The position numbers were made by a program, and so were the translations under genes. Shown piece by piece: positions 58,001-64,000 of a stretch of DNA of 64,000 nucleotides (its first letter is position 1; every line of letters begins with the position of its first letter). A model generated the notes under the pieces. It was not told where the DNA came from. It made no database searches and was given only the letters and a program-made list of their open reading frames with translations. Origin of the DNA: Trochalopteron elliotii (lineage: Eukaryota; Chordata; Aves; Passeriformes; Leiothrichidae). The stretch is from contig JANPWX010000548.1 in NCBI GenBank assembly GCA_024734555.1, positions 1,063,382-1,127,381 of the forward strand, read 5' to 3'.

Positions 58001-61000
58001 AGAGCTACATCAGCTTGTAAGATAGAATCCCCACTATTTTTAATGCAGTAAGAGCAGTCTTTTTCTCCAGTTTTTAGCTGTGTTCTCAGGGATGGTTTCC
58101 AGATACACAGTAAAAGTGTAGAGCATAAGGCATCAGCATATGCTTTGCCCACTTCATGCACTATCACAGGAAACTGAAAGGCCACTCTAATGAATCAGAG
58201 TTATTTTGGTAACAAAGAGTACTCCCAATTTGTCTTAAGTTGGCCGAGAAGGCTGCAGGAAGCAATGAAATAGGACAGAGAAACGACTACATGGACAGAC
58301 CCCATCTCATCAGTGGGACATGATCATCACCACTGCCTTAAAACACAGCAGCTTTTAACCTCCCAAATGAGATTGCAGGCACCAAAAGCTGTGTACCTGC
58401 TGTGTCCAGCTGCCCCTGCTCCAGCTGGGTCTCATCTATGACCAGGGAGGTGTTGCTGGCCAGCTGCAGCAGCCCACTGACCAGGCGATTGGCCGTGTAG
58501 TCCTTGTGCGGGATGAAGCGCGACTGGTTCATGCTCTCGATGCTCATCCGCAGGTGGTAGGACTGCAAGGAGAAACAATCCATCAGCAATCCTGTCCTGT
58601 CCTGCAGCTTCCCCAGGGAATGCTGCTTCCTGCAGCCACAGCTGGCCTGGGATCCTGCTCAGTGAAACAAAACTTGGTGCTGCAGCATTTTATCCAAATG
58701 CTGTATCCTTAAAAATTTCCCAAAGGGAAATATTGCTGTTAGGAATTCCTCGCACTCGTTCTGCACATCTGGGATGAGCTCAATAATAAAATGATTTACT
58801 GCAGCAATACTGCTGGTGTGACCCCAAATTGAATTACTGTGGATTTTCTGCAGAGCAATATCCACAAACTTGAGCAAACCCTAATGACACCATAATTAAA
58901 TGACCCAAATGTCTAAACATATCAATCCAGAAAGACCAAACAAAGCATGCTGCATCTGCCACTTCAATACCTCTGAGGAGAGGACTTCATTCCATATTCA
59001 TCCTAGATGATGAGGTACACAGGCCAGCCACGTCTTTATTGTTACCTGCTCTCTGAAGGGGGAGCAGGAGAGCATTTCCTCAGCCTGCCTTGAGCTGGCT
59101 GAAGCAGTGAGACACATCCCCCAGCCCCTGCCCTGTGCTTACAGCTGGCACCAGGTGCTGGATGAGGCGGTACAGGTGCTCCGTGAAGGCGCTGCTCCGG
59201 GGACAGCCACTCAGGTTGACGGTGAATTTTCCCAGAGGAAGCACATCCCGTCTGGCATAACTGCACCAAAAGCAGCACAGGTTAGGCAAACCCCTGGCCA
59301 ACACTGGATTACAGGTGTCATTCAGCTTGAGCATCGTGTGGTGTCTCTGACAGGCAGCAGGATTTCGGAACACACACACCAAAAATCGGCCAACTCCGCT
59401 TCCTTCTTTCTGCAGTGCCCAAGGAGCTGAGCCAGGCTGGAGCTGCTGCTCAGGGCTTTGCAGCACCACACAAAAGCAGAAATTTACAGTGCCTGGCATC
59501 CTGCAGTGGCCTCCAGACGTTCTGTTCTCCTTTTACTCTGCTGAACACACTTCATTCTCTTCCTTTCTGGTGCCCAATCTCACCTTCCCTCCTTTTAACA
59601 CTTGTTCATCTCCTTTACCTGCCCTCAGCTTTCCTCTCCCTCTTCTCACTGTGTATCTTCTCCCCAATCTTGACAACTCTCAACCTTTTTGTGATACCAG
59701 CTAAGAGAGAAAATACATTCTAGTCTAAGTGTTGGAACATTCACAGTCCCACTAAGAAGAATGAAAACAGAACTCATTTTGATTTTGAGGACTAAAATGA
59801 TTAAATTTAGGCCTGAAAACTATAATGTCTGAAGTTTCACACTTAAAATTTTAATGAGTCAAAGGATGCTGTTCCTTCACCCAGAGATAATGTAAATCAA
59901 GAAAAGAATAATTTCTATCACATGCTAAATAGGTCACTTGAACTCACCATTCAACAGGTTTACATTAATTAAACAAATTGCCAGAATGTACCTTTCAGTA
60001 CCTAAGCAATAATTCCTGCAGGCAGGAAATGCTGTCTTTGGGAAGTCAGTGGCATGTCCTACTCATTAGAAAAAGCCAGAGGCAGAAAGATGTTTTCATA
60101 AATCTGTTTAAAAGTGTCTTGGAGATTCCTTCAGCTCTCAAAGCAGCACTGAAAAGATACACTGCCATAAAGCTGGTCTTTTATCAATATTTACTGTCAT
60201 TTCAGACACAGAAATCTGCTTTGATGTGCATTGTGACAGGACAACTCTACCTGGACAAAATACCACTGAAATAAGTATTATTTAAGCTATTTCTGGCATT
60301 TATTTGCAGACTGGTGAAAAATCCCACAGAAGATTTATTTTAAATGATAAATACATGAATTTTCAGCACACATGTAAATACTTACACTGTAGAAATGAGA
60401 TGCAATATCAGATATTCAGCAGCCAAACTGTCTCCCAGGAGGGCATGGGTGAGGAACCCCAGCAACTCTGCTCTCACTGGTGACAGCTCAGACATGAAAT
60501 TAGAAACAACTGGCAAAAGAGCAGAAGATAAATGTCAGAAGATGTTCTTTTTTCTCACCCTCTTCCCTCTATATAAATTTGATTTTTTGTCACAGTTTGA
60601 TGAAGAAAAATGTTTATAGGAAAAATAAACAAACATTCATTGGTTTTTCCAAATGGCTTTGGATAACCCGAGTCACTCAACATTTCCTTGAAAATGATTT
60701 TTTAAAAACATTAGATATTGTCTAATGCATTTGCAGCAGGCTATAAAGTGTAGAGCTAAATTTCTAAAATCCACAGCTGCTCTATTTCATATTAAAGGCA
60801 GAAAAAACCTCTTATATATTGCTCAGAACAGGCAATACAAGGCACTCAAGGAAGAAAGTTGTAAATGTCAGCGGTCTGCAAGCAATAATTCAATGAAAAA
60901 AGTAACAGTCAAACAAGGAATAGCACAGTTGCTTAAAAGCAGAATTGCCTTATTTTGTGCACAGTATTATGAGTCTCTGTATTATCTGTATGTTTCTTAT

Positions 61001-63333
61001 TTCCACTATCACACTAAATTGGAAATCTGATTTTCCAGCAACTCACAGCTCTGGAAACAAATCAAATCTTATGGCCTAACAACTTGGTAAAATCCTTGGG
61101 CACGCAGAATGCCAAACCAAATTCCACATAAATCACATTTATTTCAGCCAAACAAAAACGTAAGCATCACATAAACACAAACATCCTGTGCAGCACTGCA
61201 CGGTTCTTCCACTTAACAAGATTTAAATCCAAACCTGCTGTTGAGGCCTCTGAGCAAAGCAGTATTTGTTCAGACATCCTGGAAAGAGACACTCACAGGT
61301 TTTACTCTCCTCTTCGTGAAGGCAGGCAGGCAGCAAGGGGTTAATGTGCTGCAATTTCTGTGCCAAAATCACGTGGATCCGGGGCACTAAGGAGGCCGGG
61401 GGGCTGTGCACTCTCTGCTCCTCCGCCGTGTCCATGCACTCCATGGGATCAAGGGTTGAGCTGTCCCTGGGGAGAGCAATTCCCCTGGAATGTTTCTGGG
61501 CTCTGCCTCTGACCCCGAGCAGCTGGAAGCAGGCCAAGAACAGAGCCACAAACAACGTCCCTCCCAGCTCCTGGTGACTCCCCCCACACTCAAACTACCT
61601 TCTTTGGGATCTTTATAAACGCCATAAATACTGAGCCACGACTGCATAGTGACATACTAACACCAAGGCAGGCTTGACCCAAAATATCTGGATTCTATTA
61701 TTTTCAGAAAATAATCAAGTCATATTTTTCTGAAGAGAAAAACCAAACAATCCAACAAAAAACCCCATAAAACCAAACTCCACATTTATTATTTGCTCTA
61801 CCATTTTAGCTTCGAGTAAAATCTTACACACTGTTCTGTCCAGCCTGTACTGAATGAAGTCTAAACAGCAGCTTTTTAAAAAAATAAGGTCATTTATTAC
61901 ATTTGTCTCTGTATGCACATGTGGGATTTTCATATCCCACCAGGCTCTGGAGCCTGACAAGATCTTCTAGACAGTCACATCACAGCTCTATCACTGGCTG
62001 AGTAAAAGAACTGCAAATAAATAAATCCCAATGTACCTCTGCTGGAACCTGGAGGTATTACTTCTTAATTTAGGAGTTCAGATATACAAGCTTTGCTCTC
62101 CCCAAACATGTCTTACAAAATTTCTTCCAGGTGGTTTTCATTTTTCATTTTCATTTTTAGAAAGTAAAAATCCCTAAAGTGACTCTATCAGATGACAGCA
62201 AAGTTTAGCACAAATTTCATCTTCCTGTACTGGTTTTAGGAGCTGTCAGGCTTTATAACTTCAAAGCCACTTCAGCAGTTCACCCACACACTATTAACTC
62301 TTTCCATTAAAAGGGATTTCTTTTGTTTGCATTCAAAATGTTGCTAAATGCCACCATTTTGTCTTCTTGTTGCAGAATGACACAGGAAAAAACCCACAAA
62401 CACCTGTGACAGAGCAACTGAGCTGTCAGTCTGGGATTAGCTGCCACACAGATGATAACAAAAAGCAGCTGACCAGGCTGAGTTAATTTTTAAGAAGTTG
62501 GCACTATAAAGGATTCACGTTGCACTCTGGGTATTGTACTTGCCAGACAATTAACAAAGTCACCAACAGAAATGATTCAGAGTGCAATGGTTCAAGAAAT
62601 CAGCAGGAATTATGTTAGATTTTGGTCAAGGGCTTTATTTTGAAAATGGACTTCTTGTATCCTATATTATTTTGTGTTTTGTCAGGCAAGGAATTGGAGA
62701 ACAGCAGGTGAAATGGGAAGTTTCCATCAGTGGATTAAGAAGATGAGATACTTTAATTAATGAAAAATCAACCCATTTTTTACTCATTTTGGTCACTATA
62801 AGTCTCCATGCAGACATGAAAACTTTTTAATATTCTTCAGAAATGCTTACATTTCTGGTAACAACCTTCATGGACTTAGAAATCACTTCAAAAGGACATT
62901 CTATGATTTTAACATTTCCTTGAAAGTTTTGTTCATTATTCACTTATTCACTGGAAGTTTAGTAGACATGACAGAGTATAAAACATGTAGCTATAGCAGC
63001 ATTTCTGCTTTACAGGCTGTACAACAACCTAAAAAAAGATGCACTGGGTATCCAGGGATATGGATGTACCAGAGCACACTGGGCTTCAGTTTCCAGGATG
63101 CTGGATGTAACACTTTCCTCATCCAGCTATTTTAAAGCAACAAAATTCACTTCTTAAGCATAATTATCATGTATTTACACATTTCCTTGCCTGCTCACTG
63201 CAATAAAAACCTGCATTTCAGGGCAGCCTTACCTCTCTTCACTGTTCACTATGCTCAGCACGGGGTCCACAGACAGAACACCAAACACCTCCAGCACATC
63301 ATTGACTTTGAAGCTCTCCCAGTTCTCATAGAC
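54878..63333 (-). CDS. MCMBP: MCMBP, MCM complex-binding protein, last nine exons (5' part outside window)
   Basis: MCMBP is a nuclear protein that associates with MCM3-7 subunits and supports MCM assembly and unloading during DNA replication (established for vertebrates). Exons in transcript order on the minus strand are 63333-63233, 61466-61297, 60509-60386, 59260-59143, 58562-58397, 56621-56488, 55938-55774, 55363-55275 and 55004-54878. All have GT-AG introns and matching phases, giving 1,194 coding bases, or 397 residues plus stop. The human protein has 642 residues, so roughly the first 245 are encoded beyond 64,000. Conserved stretches include [39 protein letters not shown] and the C-terminus VNGNEL. 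The gene is tail-to-tail with INPP5F, as in other amniotes. The family is not an ATPase and no catalytic motif is expected. Confidence 0.96.
55275..55363 (-). CDS. MCMBP: MCMBP exon, second from last
   Basis: [20 protein letters not shown] then DLHKMLLVA, 29 codons plus two bases. Acceptor TTCCAG, donor GTGGGT. Confidence 0.96.
55774..55938 (-). CDS. MCMBP: MCMBP exon, third from last
   Basis: [20 protein letters not shown] onward to [11 protein letters not shown], exactly 55 codons. Acceptor TTCCAG, donor GTATGG. Confidence 0.96.
55939..56487 (-). other. MCMBP: MCMBP intron between third- and fourth-last exons
   Basis: About 0.55 kb, locally GC-richer than most introns here, which explains the several overlapping open frames near 56,130-56,480. 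None matches MCMBP or has suitable splice sites. Confidence 0.5.
56488..56621 (-). CDS. MCMBP: MCMBP exon, fourth from last
   Basis: (G)[19 protein letters not shown] onward to [15 protein letters not shown] ending (here [12 protein letters not shown]). Acceptor CTGCAG, donor GTATGG. Confidence 0.96.
56622..58396 (-). other. MCMBP: MCMBP intron with CR1 fragment
   Basis: About 1.8 kb of very AT-rich intron containing one CR1 piece, listed separately. Nothing else recognised. Confidence 0.55.
57806..57900 (-). mobile_element. CR1 LINE 3' fragment, minus orientation
   Basis: Starts 'tcatagaatctcctgagttg' and 'gaaggaacccactgggatca', then 'gggctccaactcttggccct'. This is the reverse complement of a CR1 3' end with its single tail unit at the left. 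Confidence 0.75.
58397..58562 (-). CDS. MCMBP: MCMBP exon, fifth from last
   Basis: [20 protein letters not shown] then [19 protein letters not shown] and LEQGQLDTA, 55 codons plus one base. Acceptor TTGCAG, donor GTACAC (weak at position +5). Confidence 0.96.
58563..59142 (-). other. MCMBP: MCMBP intron, nothing recognised
   Basis: About 0.58 kb; no repeat or exon recognised. Confidence 0.5.
59143..59260 (-). CDS. MCMBP: MCMBP exon, sixth from last
   Basis: (V)[19 protein letters not shown] onward to [10 protein letters not shown], 39 codons after a completing base. Acceptor GTGCAG, donor GTAAGC. Confidence 0.97.
59261..60385 (-). other. MCMBP: MCMBP intron, nothing recognised
   Basis: About 1.1 kb including a pyrimidine-rich stretch near 59,520-59,690. 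No exon or identifiable repeat. Confidence 0.5.
60386..60509 (-). CDS. MCMBP: MCMBP exon, seventh from last
   Basis: (F)[19 protein letters not shown] then [20 protein letters not shown]. Acceptor TGCCAG, donor GTAAGT. Confidence 0.96.
60510..61296 (-). other. MCMBP: MCMBP intron, nothing recognised
   Basis: About 0.8 kb, AT-rich, no recognised feature. Confidence 0.5.
61297..61466 (-). CDS. MCMBP: MCMBP exon, eighth from last
   Basis: [20 protein letters not shown] then [20 protein letters not shown] and [14 protein letters not shown]. Acceptor CCCCAG, donor GTGAGT, 56 codons between split codons. Confidence 0.97.
61467..63232 (-). other. MCMBP: MCMBP intron, nothing recognised
   Basis: About 1.8 kb, AT-rich; no exon, repeat family or RNA gene recognised. 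Confidence 0.5.
63233..63333 (-). CDS. MCMBP: MCMBP exon, ninth from last (first visible)
   Basis: [20 protein letters not shown] then [13 protein letters not shown], 33 codons plus two bases. Acceptor GGGCAG, donor GTAAGG. Earlier MCMBP exons lie to the right of the window. Confidence 0.95.
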
Positions 63334-64000
63334 CTGCCCCAAACAGAAAATAAAATGCAGAGGCAGATGTGTTACATGCAGGACAGCAGAAAAACACAAA
63401 GGAAACTCATGAGACTCAACTGTGGACTGAGAACAGTCTGAGTGAAGAGGTATCCACTCACCCTGGGTGTCAGTAAGTTTACACTGGAAAAGGGAGTTTC
63501 TCTATTCCATGATTTTTCTATTGGCATTCTTTGCCACACAAGTGTAAACAATTGTATTCCACTCTGATTCATCAAGATTTGCTGAATAAGAGAGAAGTCA
63601 ATACAGCAACAGCAGAGAAATTTGGTGTTAAGTTTCACAGCTATATAGCATAGCAGTGAATCAAGGAGTATTTCAAATTCAATACACAAATGTGTAGTTT
63701 ATTGGTTTTCCAGCTTGGTTTTTCACAGCTGCTTTTCAATTAGAGGAGATATCCTAAAAGAAAAATACCAGGGCTCAATGCCAGCTACACTCTCAAGCAC
63801 CTAATACTGAATTTTTTTTTTAAACTAAGTGGGGTGAGAAGGTGCAAGCTCTAATAAATGCTGCTGAAGGATTCCACCACTCAAGAAGAGAAACACTGTG
63901 TTAGTGAAGAGAAAGAATGTAATCATCTCTAGAAACAAAATTGTGGACTTGAGACACAATTTGTGTGCCTACAAAACTCTGCAAGGCTGATTCTGTCTGC
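63334..64000 (-). other. MCMBP: MCMBP intron, continues beyond window
   Basis: AT-rich intron sequence; no upstream MCMBP exon found before the window edge. Confidence 0.55.

Noticed and set aside
1..64000. CRISPR arrays, operons, tRNA or rRNA genes, complete viral genes
   Set aside because: None found. The sequence has vertebrate gene structure; the tandem arrays seen are mini- or microsatellites without spacers, and the two LTRs have no internal genes.

Overview
This window is vertebrate nuclear DNA, almost certainly from a bird and probably a songbird. The evidence is intron-rich gene structure, several CR1 LINE 3' ends with the avian ATTCTATG-type tail, and two LTRs that resemble passerine endogenous retrovirus LTRs (family assignment is from memory and was not searched). 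It is a mostly ordinary, conserved two-gene interval with the gene order seen in other amniotes (BAG3 - INPP5F - MCMBP - SEC23IP).

Layout. Positions 1-12,040 are intergenic, upstream of INPP5F. This part holds two CR1 fragments, a probable older LINE remnant, a 32-base poly(A) tract, and an isolated GC-rich island at 2.2-2.5 kb with three CRE-type elements. Positions 12,040-12,850 are the INPP5F CpG-island promoter. A 376-base assembly gap (12,199-12,574) interrupts it and very probably hides exon 1 with the start codon. Intron 1 runs to 25,454 and contains a 55-bp minisatellite. INPP5F exons 2-20 lie on the plus strand from 25,455 to 51,696, followed by a 3' UTR to about 53.2 kb. All 19 visible exons join in frame and give 1,083 complete residues plus a codon shared with the missing exon. 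MCMBP lies on the minus strand, tail-to-tail with INPP5F. Its last nine exons (397 residues) run from 63,333 down to the stop at 54,878, and its 5' half is beyond the right edge.

Function. INPP5F (SAC2) is a SAC-domain phosphoinositide 4-phosphatase of endosomes. MCMBP is a nuclear partner of the MCM helicase subunits in DNA replication. They are neighbours by conserved synteny and share no pathway that can be seen here.

The most unusual part is INPP5F intron 7. It carries a 98% identical second copy of exon 4 with its splice acceptor but no donor. The copy is fused directly to a 67-bp AT-rich palindromic array, then a minus-strand LTR, then a plus-strand solo LTR with its own poly(A) signal. 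Splicing exon 7 to the copied exon would give a stop after two codons. INPP5F intron 12 also appears to be a GC-AG intron. I found no evidence of an undescribed multi-gene system.
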